A stretch of DNA of 64,000 nt from Nocardiopsis sp. FIRDI 009 (GCF_003386285.1 NZ_QPNC01000015.1:124001-188000), one strand, 5' to 3'; numbered from the stretch's first letter, positions 33,915 through 43,445 are shown. Made by a program: numbers and translations. Notes: generated from the sequence alone by a model not told the origin.

Positions 33915-36182
33915 CTACGCCTCCGTCCGGGCCGTGTCCTCACCGGGCTCCCGCGCCGGCGCCGCAGCCGTCGGCGCGTCCCCACCGCCCCGCGGCCCGC
34001 GGCGGCCGACCGCCTGGAGGGCGATGAGCGCCGCCCCCAGGACCGCGCCGGCCAGCACGAACCAGTGCGGGGCCACCGCGGTCGACAGCGCCCGCTCGGC
34101 GAGCGCGGCCCACTCGGGTCCGACCATGACCAGGGCCGCGGCCAGGATCAGTCCGAGCCGCTCCCCCGGCGTCGTGCGCCGCAGGAAGTGCCCCTCGATC
34201 GCGATCGCCGCCGCCGCGAGCGCCACGCACCCGCCGAGCACCGCGGCCACCAGTTCCAGCACGGGGCCGTCCACCGCCAGCAGCGCGGAGTAGGCCATCA
34301 TGACCGGGATCAGGTAGAGGCCCTTGGCGAACTTCCACGCCGCCGCCCCGGCCCGCATCGGCTTGGCGCCCGCGATCCCCGCCGCCGCGAACGCCGCCAG
34401 CGCCACCGGAGGCGTCACGTTGGAGTCCTGGCTGTACCAGTACACGATCATGTGCGCCACGAGCACGGTCAGCCCGAGCTCGCCCAGGGCGGGCACGGCG
34501 AGGACCGAGATGACCACGTAGGAGGCGGTCACCGGCAGCCCGAAACCCATGATCAGCGACGCCACCGCCACCATCACCAGGGTGAGCAGCAGGTTTCCGG
34601 CGAACACCGTGACCAGGACGTTCGACAGCGTCAGCCCGAGGCCGGTGAGTCCGACCATCCCGACGATGATCCCCGCCACCGCGCACGCCACCGACACCGG
34701 GAGGGTGTTGCGGGCGGCCATGACGAACACGTCCACCAGGTCGCTCGGCGACAGGCGGCTCCCCGCCCTCAGCATCGCCACGGCCAGCAGCGCGCCGCAC
34801 GCGTACAGGCCCGCCTGCGTGGGCGGCACGTACTGGAGCAGCAGCACGACGAGCAGCAGCAGGGGCAGCAGGAAGTGCCAGCCCGCCGCCAGCACCAGGC
34901 GCAGTCTCGGCAGGTCCTCGCTCCTGGCGACGCCGATCCCGTGCTTGCGCGCCAGGATGTCCACGAACAGGAACATCACGCCGAAGTACATGAGCGCCGG
35001 GATGACGGCGACCTTGACGATGTCGGCGTAGGGGATCCCGGTCCGCTCGGCCATGATGAACGCTCCCGCGCCCATGATGGGCGGCAGGATCTGGCCCCCG
35101 GTCGACGCGGCCGCCTCGACCCCGGCCGCGTCCTCCCTGCGGTAGCCGACCTTGCGCATCAGGGGGATGGTGAAGGGGCCGGAGGTGACGACGTTGGCGA
35201 TGGCGCTCCCGGACACCGAGCCCATCATGGCGCTGCCGAGCACCGCGCCCTTGGCGGGGCCGCCGACCATCCGCCCGGTCACCACGTACGCCAGCCCGAC
35301 GAAGAAGTTGCCGCCGCCCGTCCTGTTCAGCAGGGCGCCGAAGAGGATGAAGACGAACACGAAGGTCACGACCACGCCCAGGGTCAGGCCGTAGACGCCG
35401 TCGCCCAGGTAGGCGTGCGTGGAGATGCGCTGGATGGTCGCGCCGGTGTGGCCGAACTGTCCGGGGATGAGCGGGCCGATCCACGCGTAGTACACGAAGG
35501 CGACCACGACCACGACCATGATCGTCCCGACCGCCCGGCGGGTGGCCTCCAACAGCACGACCATGAGGATCAGGCCCAGCACCCAGTCCAGTCCGGTGTA
35601 GGCCCCGGCGCGCGCGGCCAGTTCGTCCTGGTACCGGAGCGGGTAGACGCTCACGACGACGGCCGCCGCGACCAGCACCAGGTCCAGGGCCCAACCGGCA
35701 CCGGTCAGGACGCGCCGGGCGGCGGCCTCGCGCGGGTCCCCGCCGTCCTCGGCCGCCGCGCCGTTCCGCCGCCGGGGGATCAGCGCGCGGACGAGGGTCA
35801 GGGCCGAGAACCCGGACGTCCGGTCCAGGTCGAAGGGGCGCCTCAGGAGGAAGACCAGGACCATCACGAACAGCAGGTGGGTGATCCGCTGCTGGCGCGC
35901 GTCCAGTCCGGCGAAGAGCGCGACGTAGAGCTGGAAGAGGGTCAGGGCGACGGCGAGCACGACCACCACCACGCCGACCGCGGTGGCCGCGCGGCCCCGG
36001 CCCCACCGCTCCGCGGCCACCCGCCGCCACAGCGGGCCCTCGCCCGCGTCCCGGCCGTCCACGTCCGGAAGCACGTCCGCCGAGGTCCCGGTCCTGCCCG
36101 TCCGGGTCCCGGATCCGCTCCCGTCCCCGGCGGTGTCGGGGGCGGCGCCCTCCGGCGGCGCCTGTGGTGGGGTGTCAGCCAT
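33915..36182 (-). CDS. TAXI-type TRAP transporter fused permease (DctQM-like)
   Basis: A 755-residue membrane protein with about 18 hydrophobic segments after a 60-residue hydrophilic N-terminus. The DctQ-like small permease part is at the N-side and the DctM-like large part carries the family signature GSVSGSAIANVVTSGPFTIP and ASTGGQILPPIMGAGAFIMAE. Fused permeases of this length work with TAXI receptors and take up carboxylates such as glutamate or 2-oxoglutarate using an ion gradient. It follows the DUF1850 gene by 39 bases and the TAXI gene, giving the standard receptor-DUF1850-permease order. Confidence 0.94.
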   Translation of the reverse strand: MADTPPQAPPEGAAPDTAGDGSGSGTRTGRTGTSADVLPDVDGRDAGEGPLWRRVAAERWGRGRAATAVGVVVVVLAVALTLFQLYVALFAGLDARQQRITHLLFVMVLVFLLRRPFDLDRTSGFSALTLVRALIPRRRNGAAAEDGGDPREAAARRVLTGAGWALDLVLVAAAVVVSVYPLRYQDELAARAGAYTGLDWVLGLILMVVLLEATRRAVGTIMVVVVVAFVYYAWIGPLIPGQFGHTGATIQRISTHAYLGDGVYGLTLGVVVTFVFVFILFGALLNRTGGGNFFVGLAYVVTGRMVGGPAKGAVLGSAMMGSVSGSAIANVVTSGPFTIPLMRKVGYRREDAAGVEAAASTGGQILPPIMGAGAFIMAERTGIPYADIVKVAVIPALMYFGVMFLFVDILARKHGIGVARSEDLPRLRLVLAAGWHFLLPLLLLVVLLLQYVPPTQAGLYACGALLAVAMLRAGSRLSPSDLVDVFVMAARNTLPVSVACAVAGIIVGMVGLTGLGLTLSNVLVTVFAGNLLLTLVMVAVASLIMGFGLPVTASYVVISVLAVPALGELGLTVLVAHMIVYWYSQDSNVTPPVALAAFAAAGIAGAKPMRAGAAAWKFAKGLYLIPVMMAYSALLAVDGPVLELVAAVLGGCVALAAAAIAIEGHFLRRTTPGERLGLILAAALVMVGPEWAALAERALSTAVAPHWFVLAGAVLGAALIALQAVGRRGPRGGGDAPTAAAPAREPGEDTARTEA

Positions 36183-36221
36183 GATCTTTCCTCGGGTTCT
36201 CGTGCGCAGGGCGGGGGATGG

Positions 36222-36773
36222 TCAGCACTCGGGCCGTGGAACGCGGCCGAGCAGCAGTCGGAGCGTGGAGACCCGCGCGGGGGCGATGACCACCCGGTGC
36301 GAGGTCAGGCACGGGGAGAGCCGTATCTCGGTGTCGGAGGCGCGCAGGCGGTGGTCGACCGCGGCGGAACCGGGGCGCAGCACCAGTTCGGCGCCGACGT
36401 CGCGGCCCATGTCCTCGACCACCCACCACTCGCCGTCGGCGTGGGCCTCACCCGCCCCGGTGACCCGGCCCATGCCCGCGCCGTACTGGACGAAGCGGGT
36501 GGCCTCGGCGACGATGCGGCCGTCGCGCACGACCAAGTCCTCCTCGATCGGCAGCCCGTCGATGGAGTGGACGTAGGCGATGGTGAAGGTCCCGCCCTCC
36601 GTGAGCGGGACGGTGCCGAGGGGGGTTCCGTCGTCGGTCAGGCGGAGTGCCGGCCACACGGGCGCCAGCAGGACGGCGGCCGCCGCGGCCAGGAGGAGGG
36701 CCGCGGTCCGCGGGCGCCGACGGCGGTCGGCGCCCGCGGACGGCCGGTCGGTCGGTTCGGATCGAGCGGCCAC
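36222..36773 (-). CDS. DUF1850 protein of the TAXI-TRAP operon
   Basis: A 183-residue protein with one N-terminal membrane anchor (AALLLAAAAAVLLAPVW, residues 24-40) and an outside beta-rich domain with the family signature TFTIAYVHSIDGLPIEEDLVV and EATRFVQYGAGMG. DUF1850 proteins are found beside TAXI-TRAP permeases; their role is not known. It lies 9 bases after the TAXI gene and 39 before the permease gene, so it is co-expressed. Confidence 0.9.
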   Translation of the reverse strand: MAARSEPTDRPSAGADRRRRPRTAALLLAAAAAVLLAPVWPALRLTDDGTPLGTVPLTEGGTFTIAYVHSIDGLPIEEDLVVRDGRIVAEATRFVQYGAGMGRVTGAGEAHADGEWWVVEDMGRDVGAELVLRPGSAAVDHRLRASDTEIRLSPCLTSHRVVIAPARVSTLRLLLGRVPRPEC

Positions 36774-36782
36774 GGGGACGGC

Positions 36783-37823
36783 CTACCCCTCCGTCTGGGC
36801 CACGAGCTCCTCGGGCAGCTCGATGCCCTGTTCCTCGTAGAACCGGGCGGCGCCGGGGTGCACCGGCACGGGGCTGTTCAGGATGGTCTCGGGAACCAGG
36901 TACTCCTCGGCCGGGGCGTGGGCGGCGAGGAGGGTGTCGATGTTGTCGAACATGGCGGCCGTGATCTCGTAGGCCTGGTCCTCGTTGAACTCACCGCCGA
37001 CCACCAGCGAGTTCCACACCGCGATGGTCTGGACGTCCTCGTCGACGCCCGGGTAGGTGCCGCCCGGGATGGTGTGCTCGGTGTAGCTGTTGGTTCCGGC
37101 GGTGATGGCCTCGCGCTCGTCGTCGCACATGTTGATGAGGTGCACGTCCTCGGTGGTGGCGAGCTCGGTCAGCCCGCCGTGCCCCTGACCGACCACCCAC
37201 GACCCGGCGTCGAGCTGGTCGTTGCGCAGCGCGGTGTCGGTCTCGGCGTACCCGAGGTTCTGGATGTCGATGTCGCCCAGGGACATCTCCAGGGCCGCGA
37301 AGACCGCGGTGGTGGTGGTGCGGTTGCCGCTGCCGGGGGCGCCCACCGAGTAGCGGGTGCCGAGCACGTCGCGGAAGCACTCCAGCCCCTCCTCCTCGGC
37401 GGTGGACTCCAGGGTCACCGTGTGGAAGACGTTGGGGTAGAGCACGGCGAGCGCGTAGGACTCGACCGGGCTGCCCTCGAACTCCGCGGTGCCCTCGAAC
37501 GCCTGGCCCGCGGCGTCGCCCTGGACGATGGCGATGTCGGCGTCGCCGTTACCGATGAGGCGGAGGTTCTCCACCGAGGCGCCGGTGGTCTCCGCGGACC
37601 CGGTCTGTCCCTCGATGTTCTCCTCGATGACGGTGGCGAGGGCGCCGCCGAGGGGGAAGTACACACCGGTGGAACCGCCGGTGGCGATGCTGAGTTGTTC
37701 CCGGACGGCTCCCTGGCCGATCCCGGCCTCCTCCTCGGCGGCCTGGTCGGCGGGCTGGGCGCAGCTCGCCAGCAGGAGAACGCTGACGGGCAGGGCGGCC
37801 AGGGACGGCACGGCGCGTCGCAT
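36783..37823 (-). CDS. TAXI-family solute receptor, lipoprotein
   Basis: A 346-residue binding protein. The lipoprotein signal ends at LLLASC (residues 16-21). The family features are LSIATGGSTGVYFPLGGALA, ASVENLRLIGNGDADIAIVQGD, YSVGAPGSGNRTT and IPGGTYPGVDEDVQTIAVWNSLVV. It delivers the ligand to the fused TRAP permease. It is the first gene of the operon; its promoter lies in 37824-38034, shared with the divergent second TAXI gene. Confidence 0.94.
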   Translation of the reverse strand: MRRAVPSLAALPVSVLLLASCAQPADQAAEEEAGIGQGAVREQLSIATGGSTGVYFPLGGALATVIEENIEGQTGSAETTGASVENLRLIGNGDADIAIVQGDAAGQAFEGTAEFEGSPVESYALAVLYPNVFHTVTLESTAEEEGLECFRDVLGTRYSVGAPGSGNRTTTTAVFAALEMSLGDIDIQNLGYAETDTALRNDQLDAGSWVVGQGHGGLTELATTEDVHLINMCDDEREAITAGTNSYTEHTIPGGTYPGVDEDVQTIAVWNSLVVGGEFNEDQAYEITAAMFDNIDTLLAAHAPAEEYLVPETILNSPVPVHPGAARFYEEQGIELPEELVAQTEG

Positions 37824-38034
37824 GGTCGAGTCCTCTCGGAATCCTTGGGGGGTGGTGTGGAGCGGACGGCGCCGGAGTCAGGGGTCCTCCCGGGGATCGC
37901 CCGGGGGTCGGGGACCGGTTCCGGCGGGAGCCGCTCCAGGGAGAAACCTAGCGGGAACCGGTCGGTCGCGGACAGTGTTCGCTCCGGGTTTTGAGGCTCC
38001 GCTGAGGTTCCGGCCGTGTTGCTAACGTCTGACC

Positions 38035-39171
38035 ATGACGTGGGCGCGGAGTCACGATTCGTGGTCGATTGTGCGGACCTCCGTGACGATGATCCTCACG
38101 GCGGCCCTACTCACGGGTTCACTTCCGCCGCACGAAACCCTCCTCCGGCTGTCCGTCGGCACGGGCGGCGAGGGCGGGGTCTACTTCGAGTACGGCTCCG
38201 GGCTGGCGGGCGCGGTCGGCGCCGGAGCCGACGGCGCCGAGATCGTCGCGGTCCCCACCGCCGCCAGTGTGGAGAACAACCGGCTGGTCGCCGCCGGGGC
38301 CGTGGACGCCGCCTTCACCCTCGCCGACGTGGCGGCCCTGGCCGTGGCCGGGAAGCCCCCGTTCGACGAACCGCTGCCCGTCTCCGCGATCGCGCGGCTG
38401 TACGACAACCACACCCACCTGGTGGTCCGCGCGGGGTCCGAGCACACCGAGATCGGCGACCTCGCGGGCGGCACCGTGTCCCTGGGCGCCAGCGGCTCCG
38501 GCACCGAGATCATGGCCGAGCGACTCCTGTCGCTGGCGGGCCTGGCGGAGATCACCGAGGAGGAGCGCGCCGAGGGGGCCGACGGCGTGGTGTCGGTGCG
38601 TCTGCCCATCGGCGAGTCCGCACGGGCCCTGGAGGAGGGGCGGGTGGACGCGTTCTTCTGGTCGGGCGGCCTGCCCACGCGCGCGGTGGCCGACCTCGCC
38701 GCCAGGACGCCGATCCGGCTGATCGACCTGACGGAGTACGTGTCCCCGCTGGTGGAGGAGTATGGCGAGCACTTCTCGGAGATGCCCGTCCCGGCCGGAA
38801 CCTACCCCGGCGTCCCGGCCGTGCGCACGATCGGCGTGCCCAGCCTGCTCGTGGTCAACGAACGCATGCCGGACGAGGTGGCCGGGGAGCTGACCCGGCT
38901 GCTCTTCGAGTCGCGTCCCGACCTGGTCGGGGTCCACCCGGTCGTGTTGAGCCTGAACCCGCGTTCGGCGATCGCCACGCTGCCGGTCCCCCTGCACCCG
39001 GGGGCGGCCGCGTACTACCAGTCGATCAAGTACGCCTACGAGGAGCCGGGTTCCGCGGGACGAGGCACACCGCGGAGCGAGGAACGGGCGACAGTCGTCG
39101 CCGGGGAGGGGGAATCCCTGCCTCGTGGGCGCCCGAGCCCGGGCCGAGGCGAAGCGGAGGCCCGGAGCTAA
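38035..39171 (+). CDS. Second TAXI-family solute-binding protein with repeat-encoded tail
   Basis: A 378-residue TAXI protein (LSVGTGGEGGVYFEYGSGLA, TAASVENNRLVAAGAVDAAF, VSLGASGSGTEIMAERLL, PAGTYPGVPAVRTIGVPSLLVVN) that ends its homologous part at HPGAAAYYQSIKYAYEE near residue 340. The last 37 residues come from an interspersed DNA repeat. It has an N-terminal membrane segment (MILTAALLTGSLPP) but no lipobox cysteine, so it is secreted or membrane-anchored. It is convergent with, and overlaps by 4 bases, the sensor kinase gene; it may be a signal-binding partner of that kinase, not a transport receptor. Confidence 0.88.
   Translation: MTWARSHDSWSIVRTSVTMILTAALLTGSLPPHETLLRLSVGTGGEGGVYFEYGSGLAGAVGAGADGAEIVAVPTAASVENNRLVAAGAVDAAFTLADVAALAVAGKPPFDEPLPVSAIARLYDNHTHLVVRAGSEHTEIGDLAGGTVSLGASGSGTEIMAERLLSLAGLAEITEEERAEGADGVVSVRLPIGESARALEEGRVDAFFWSGGLPTRAVADLAARTPIRLIDLTEYVSPLVEEYGEHFSEMPVPAGTYPGVPAVRTIGVPSLLVVNERMPDEVAGELTRLLFESRPDLVGVHPVVLSLNPRSAIATLPVPLHPGAAAYYQSIKYAYEEPGSAGRGTPRSEERATVVAGEGESLPRGRPSPGRGEAEARS
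39056..39168 (+). repeat. Interspersed repeat, copy C, forming a coding tail
   Basis: The stretch begins GACGAGGCACACCGC, shares about 30 of 38 bases with copy A, and ends with the hairpin CCGGGCC-13 bases-GGCCCGG shared with copy B. It encodes the last 37 residues of the second TAXI protein and lies between convergent genes, so it may also work as their terminator. Confidence 0.55.
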
Positions 39172-40595
39172 CACGGCAGACGCACGCGGGCGTCGATCCC
39201 GTGGGGGACGCGCGAGCGGAGGGTGAGCCGGGCGCCCTGGAGCTCCAGCAGGGTGACGACCACCGACAGCCCCAGCCCGCTGCCGCCGACGCCGTCGTGC
39301 CCGTCCCGCCAGAACGGCCGGGTCGCGTCGGCCAACCGCTCCTCGGACAGCCCGGGCCCGTCGTCCTCCACGTGCAGATCGACGTGGCCGGCCCCCCCGT
39401 CGCCCCCCTCGGCGCCGCCGTCCGCCCCGGGGAACGGCCCCCGCACGCGCACGACGACCCGCACCCCCGCGCCGCCGAACTTCAGCGCGTTGTCGATCAG
39501 CGCGTCCAGGGTCTGGTCCAACGTCCCGTCCACACACCTGACCCGCGCCCCGGACACGCCCTCCACAGCCAGTTCCGCCCCCGCCCGCTCGGCGATGGGC
39601 GACCACGCCGCGACCCGCTCCTCGGCGACCGCGCGCACGTCCTCCCACACCGTGGAGTGGTCGGCGTCCTCCGTCCGGGCCAGCGTGAGCAGGCCGTCGC
39701 AGACCCGCGTCAGGCGGTCCACCTCGTCCAGGGCCAGCCGGTGGCTCTGGCGCCCCTCCTCCGGCAGGTGCCGTGCCAGCGAGTCCACCCGCAGCCGCAA
39801 CGCCGCCAGCGGGTTGCGGACCTGGTGCCCGGCGAAGGCCACGAACATGCGCTGGCGCTCCAGCATCGTCGTGATCGTGTCGGCCATCTGGTTGAAGGAC
39901 TCCCCCAGCCGCCGCAGCTCGACCGGCCCGGCCGCCGTCCGCACCCGCGTGTCCAGACTTCCGCCGCTCACCGCGCGCGTCGCCTCGTCCAGGTCGTCGA
40001 TCGGGCGCAGGACCCAGCGGGTGAGCGGACCGGCGGCGGCGATGCCCGCGACCATGAGCGCGGTGACCGCGGCCAGCGCCACACCCCACTGGACGAGCGT
40101 CGCCCGGCGCAGCGCCCCGGTCGGGGAGGCGGTGACCGCCGCGCCGACCACCTCCCCGGCCCCGCCGACCGGTTCGGCGACGATCAGCGGCCCCTCCTGC
40201 CACGGCCAGACCACGGTGTCGGCGCCCATCCGGTTGCCCGCCAGGGCCGTGCGCACCTCGGGCGGCATCTCCCCGCGCTCCCCGGCGTCGGGGTCGAGGT
40301 CGGCCAGCGTGACGCCCTCGCGGGAGGCCGCGACCACCGTGCCGTCCCGGTCGACGACGATCGCGGTGATGCCGTACAGGCGGTCGTAGGAGACCAGTTC
40401 CCTGGTCAGGCTCCCCGCCGAACCGGTGACGACGCTGGGTTCGGCGAGCCCGGCGAAGCGCGCGGTGTCGTTGATCCGGTCGAGGAGCATGCCCGCGGTC
40501 CCTCGGGCGGCGATGCTCCCGCACAGCGGCAGCGCCAGTCCCAGGCACCCGGCCACCAGCAGGGTCACGTAGACGGTCACGACGCGGCGGCGCAA
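39168..40595 (-). CDS. Two-component sensor histidine kinase
   Basis: A 475-residue membrane kinase. Membrane helices are at about residues 8-30 and 165-190, with a 130-residue outside sensor domain between (IVVDRDGTVVAASREG). HAMP (VLRPIDDLDEATRAV), then the H-box HQVRNPLAALRLRVDSL, N-box DALIDNALKFGG, G1 DDGPGLSEE and G2 GGSGLGLSVV. The start is TTG at 40595, overlapping the response regulator gene by 19 bases. The TctE-like topology and the TAXI/TRAP genes next door suggest that it senses a carboxylate transported by that system. Confidence 0.9.
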   Translation of the reverse strand: MRRRVVTVYVTLLVAGCLGLALPLCGSIAARGTAGMLLDRINDTARFAGLAEPSVVTGSAGSLTRELVSYDRLYGITAIVVDRDGTVVAASREGVTLADLDPDAGERGEMPPEVRTALAGNRMGADTVVWPWQEGPLIVAEPVGGAGEVVGAAVTASPTGALRRATLVQWGVALAAVTALMVAGIAAAGPLTRWVLRPIDDLDEATRAVSGGSLDTRVRTAAGPVELRRLGESFNQMADTITTMLERQRMFVAFAGHQVRNPLAALRLRVDSLARHLPEEGRQSHRLALDEVDRLTRVCDGLLTLARTEDADHSTVWEDVRAVAEERVAAWSPIAERAGAELAVEGVSGARVRCVDGTLDQTLDALIDNALKFGGAGVRVVVRVRGPFPGADGGAEGGDGGAGHVDLHVEDDGPGLSEERLADATRPFWRDGHDGVGGSGLGLSVVVTLLELQGARLTLRSRVPHGIDARVRLPC

Positions 40596-41266
40596 CGCTC
40601 ACTCTCTTCGGGGACGAGGCGGTAGCCGACACCGCGCACGGTCTCGATGACCCCCGGGACGCCCAGTTTGGCGCGCAGCGTCCCCACGTGCACCTCCAGG
40701 GTGCGCCGTGCACCCGGCCAGTCGGTCCGCCACACCCGCAGCAGCAGCCGCTCGCGCGAGACCACCGCGCCCGCCTCCCGGACGAGGGCGGTGAGCAGGT
40801 CGAACTCCTTGCGGGTGAGGTCGACCCGCTCGCCCGCGCAGGTGGCGGTGCGGGTGGCGGGGTCGACGGTCACCGCGCCGACGGTGAGGGCGGAGCCGCC
40901 CCGGCGGCCGGTCCGCCGCAGGACCGCCTCCATCCGGGCGCACAGCTCCTCCAAGGCCAGGGGTTTGACCACGTAGTCGTCGGCGCCCGAGCGCAGGCCG
41001 CGCACGCGTTCGCGGCGGTCGCCCCGGGCGGTGACCATGATGACGGCGGTGTCGCCGCCCTCCCGGCGTTCGCGCAGGCGGCGGCAGAGTTCGATGCCGT
41101 CCATGTCGGGCAGGCCGAGGTCGAGCAGGACGATGTCGACCGGCGGGGCCGCGAGCGCGGCCTCGGCGGTGCGGGCCTGCTCGACCAGGTACCCGTGGCC
41201 CTCCAGAGCGCCCGCGAGGGCGTCGGCGAGCCGGACGTCGTCCTCGACGAGGAGCACCGTGATCAT
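40577..41266 (-). CDS. OmpR/PhoB-family response regulator
   Basis: A 229-residue regulator. The receiver domain has the acidic pair EDD (residues 8-10), the phospho-acceptor Asp in VDIVLLDLGLPDMDG, and KPLALEE with the conserved Lys. The C-terminal winged helix is of OmpR type (RVDLTRKEFDLLTALVREAG, HVGTLRAKLG, RGVGYRLV). It is translationally coupled to the kinase gene by a 19-base overlap. The likely targets are the divergent and adjacent TAXI/TRAP genes. Confidence 0.93.
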   Translation of the reverse strand: MITVLLVEDDVRLADALAGALEGHGYLVEQARTAEAALAAPPVDIVLLDLGLPDMDGIELCRRLRERREGGDTAVIMVTARGDRRERVRGLRSGADDYVVKPLALEELCARMEAVLRRTGRRGGSALTVGAVTVDPATRTATCAGERVDLTRKEFDLLTALVREAGAVVSRERLLLRVWRTDWPGARRTLEVHVGTLRAKLGVPGVIETVRGVGYRLVPEESERCAAAS

Positions 41267-41345
41267 GGCTGGGGGTCCTTCGCGGTGGTGTCGGGGCTTC
41301 GCTACCGCACCTTAGCGGGGCGCGTGTGCCCCAGACCACACGGGA

Positions 41346-41378
41346 GGTGGCGGCGGCCCCACAGGCCGCACCGCCACC
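41346..41378 (-). terminator. Hairpin terminator after glpD
   Basis: GGTGGCGGCGGCC (41346-41358) pairs with GGCCG-CA-CCGCCACC (41364-41378) with a two-base bulge, 22 bases past the glpD stop codon. Confidence 0.6.
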
Positions 41379-41399
41379 GGACACGCCCGGAACGCGGGG

Positions 41400-43130
41400 T
41401 CAGGTTTGGGCGGACCGCCCGGCGTCGGCCTCCGGCACGATCTCCGGCGCCCCGTGCTGGATGGCGTCGGCCTCCTGGTCGGTGTCCTGCTCCTGGGCCG
41501 CGCGCTCGGCCTCGATGCCCTTGCGGTAGTACTCGACCTCGCGCTTGACCTGCTCCTCGTTCCATTCGAGCGGCACCGCGAGCAGTTCGGCGGCCTCCTC
41601 GGCGGCGGCGATCCCCCGGTCCCAGGTCTCGAAGGAGATCCGGGTGCGGCGGGACAGGACGTCCTCCAGGTGGCGGGCGCCCTCGGCGAGGGCCGCGTAG
41701 ACGATCTCGGCGCGCAGGTAGTCCTCGGCCCCGGCGAGCGGGCGGCCCAGATCGGGGCGTTCCCGGATCAGGGTGAGCAGGTCGTGGACGGCGGATCCGT
41801 AGCGGCGCAGCAGGTGGGTGACGCGGGAGACGTGCAGCCCCGAGTCGCGGGCGAGCCCGTGGCGCTGGTTGTACAGGGCGGCGTACCCGTCGGCTCCGAC
41901 CAGCGGCAGGCGGTCGGTCACCGAGGACGGGATCCCGCCGCCCAGACCGTGCGCGACCGCGTCCACCGCGTCCTTGGCCATGACCCGGTAGGTGGTGTAC
42001 TTGCCGCCCGCGATGAGGACCAGACCGGGCACCGGGTGGGCGACCGTGTGCTCGCGGGACAGCTTGGAGGTCTGCTCGTCCTCACCGGACAGCAGCGGAC
42101 GCAGTCCGGCGTAGACCCCCTCGACGTCGTCCCTGCCCAGCGGGGTGCGCAGCACCTGGTTGACGTGGTCGAGGACGTAGTCGATGTCGGCGCGGCTCGC
42201 CGCCGGGTTCTCCTTGTCGAGGTCCCAGGCGGTGTCGGTCGTGCCGATGATCCAGTGCCGTCCCCACGGGATGACGAACAGGACGCTCTTCTCGGTGCGC
42301 AGGATCATCCCCGAGGACGCCTGGATGCGGTCGCGCGGGACGACCAGGTGCACGCCCTTGGAGGCGCGCACGTGGATCTGGCCGCGTCCGCCGACCATCT
42401 CCTGGATGTCGTCGGTCCACACCCCGGCGGCGTTGACCACCTGGCGGGCGCGGACGCGGATCTCGTCACCGGTCTCCAGGTCGGCGGCGCGCGCCCCGAC
42501 CACGTGCTCCCCCTCGCGCAGGAAGCCGACCGCCTGGACGCGCGAGGCGATCCGGGCGCCGAGTCCGGCGGCGGTGCGCAGCACGGTGGTGACGAAGCGG
42601 GCGTCGTCCACCTGGGCGTCCCAGTACTGGACGGCCCCGGCCAGGGCGTCCCGTCTGAGCGCGGGGAAGACGCGCAGGGCCCCGGACCTGGTCAGGTGCC
42701 GGTGCGCGGGCAGGCCGCGGTTGTTGCGCGAGGTGAGGGCGAGGGTGTCGTAGAGGGTGACGCCCGCGCCGATGTAGAAGCGTTCCCAGTGGTGGGAGAA
42801 CGGGAAGAGGAACGGGACCGGCCGGACCAGGTGCGGGGCGATGGTGGTGAGCAGCAGCCCGCGTTCGGTCAGCGCCTCGCGGACGAGTTCGAAGTCGAGT
42901 TGTTCCAGGTAGCGCAGACCGCCGTGGATGAGCTTGCTGGATCTGCTGGAGGTGCCCGAGGCGAAGTCGCGTGCCTCGATCAGTCCGGTGGACAGTCCGC
43001 GCGACACCGCGTCCAGCGCGATGCCCGCCCCGACGATGCCCCCGCCGACGACGAGGACGTCGAGTTCCTCGTCGGCCATCGACGCGAGCGCCTCGGTGCG
43101 CGCGTCCGGTCCCAACCACGTGGTCGCCAT
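41400..43130 (-). CDS. glpD: Glycerol-3-phosphate dehydrogenase (FAD)
   Basis: A 576-residue aerobic flavin dehydrogenase that oxidises glycerol 3-phosphate to dihydroxyacetone phosphate at the membrane. FAD-binding GGGIVGAGIALDAVSRG (about residues 30-46), signature SSRSSKLIHGGLRYLEQ, and the C-terminal DAO_C domain (about 420-535). The ATG at 43130 is preceded by GGAGGACGACGG; the open frame runs on for 40 codons upstream without resemblance. glpF and glpK are not adjacent. Confidence 0.95.
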   Translation of the reverse strand: MATTWLGPDARTEALASMADEELDVLVVGGGIVGAGIALDAVSRGLSTGLIEARDFASGTSSRSSKLIHGGLRYLEQLDFELVREALTERGLLLTTIAPHLVRPVPFLFPFSHHWERFYIGAGVTLYDTLALTSRNNRGLPAHRHLTRSGALRVFPALRRDALAGAVQYWDAQVDDARFVTTVLRTAAGLGARIASRVQAVGFLREGEHVVGARAADLETGDEIRVRARQVVNAAGVWTDDIQEMVGGRGQIHVRASKGVHLVVPRDRIQASSGMILRTEKSVLFVIPWGRHWIIGTTDTAWDLDKENPAASRADIDYVLDHVNQVLRTPLGRDDVEGVYAGLRPLLSGEDEQTSKLSREHTVAHPVPGLVLIAGGKYTTYRVMAKDAVDAVAHGLGGGIPSSVTDRLPLVGADGYAALYNQRHGLARDSGLHVSRVTHLLRRYGSAVHDLLTLIRERPDLGRPLAGAEDYLRAEIVYAALAEGARHLEDVLSRRTRISFETWDRGIAAAEEAAELLAVPLEWNEEQVKREVEYYRKGIEAERAAQEQDTDQEADAIQHGAPEIVPEADAGRSAQT

Positions 43131-43297
43131 CCGTCGTCCTCCGTCTCGATGGTGCTCCTTCCAGACGGATACCCGTCCGGAGCCCCTGTCCATCGGACCG
43201 GTCAGAGGCTCCCAGGCTAACCGGGGGACACCGTCGGCGCTGGTCGTCACCGTGTCGGCGGGCGTGTCACGTACGCCGCACGAGCGGGGCGGCGGGC

Positions 43298-43445
43298 ATG
43301 GCCGAGGAGGGTCACAAGGTGCTCGACGAGGCGGGCCCGCGCCATGTGCGGAGCACGCGCGAGAACCTGTTCGACGTGCTCACCCCGCAGCGGCGCGCCC
43401 GGCTCCTGGACATCAGCCGGACACCGCTCGCGCGCCTGGAGGGGG
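43298..43445 (+). pseudogene. C-terminal remnant of a MarR-family regulator
   Basis: The frame MAEEGHKVLDEAGPRHVRS, then ENLFDVLTPQRRARLLDIS and RTPLARLE matches the C-terminal helices of MarR proteins (typical text: LTEEGHKVLDEAGPGHV...LFDVLTPEQ). There is no DNA-binding part upstream, and the frame runs into the antiparallel membrane gene. It is a fossil of a deleted regulator. Confidence 0.6.

Noticed and set aside
33132..37994. A 1620-codon plus-strand frame
   Set aside because: It is opposite the TRAP permease and receptor genes and has only low-complexity Arg/Gly/His text. It has no signature of its own.
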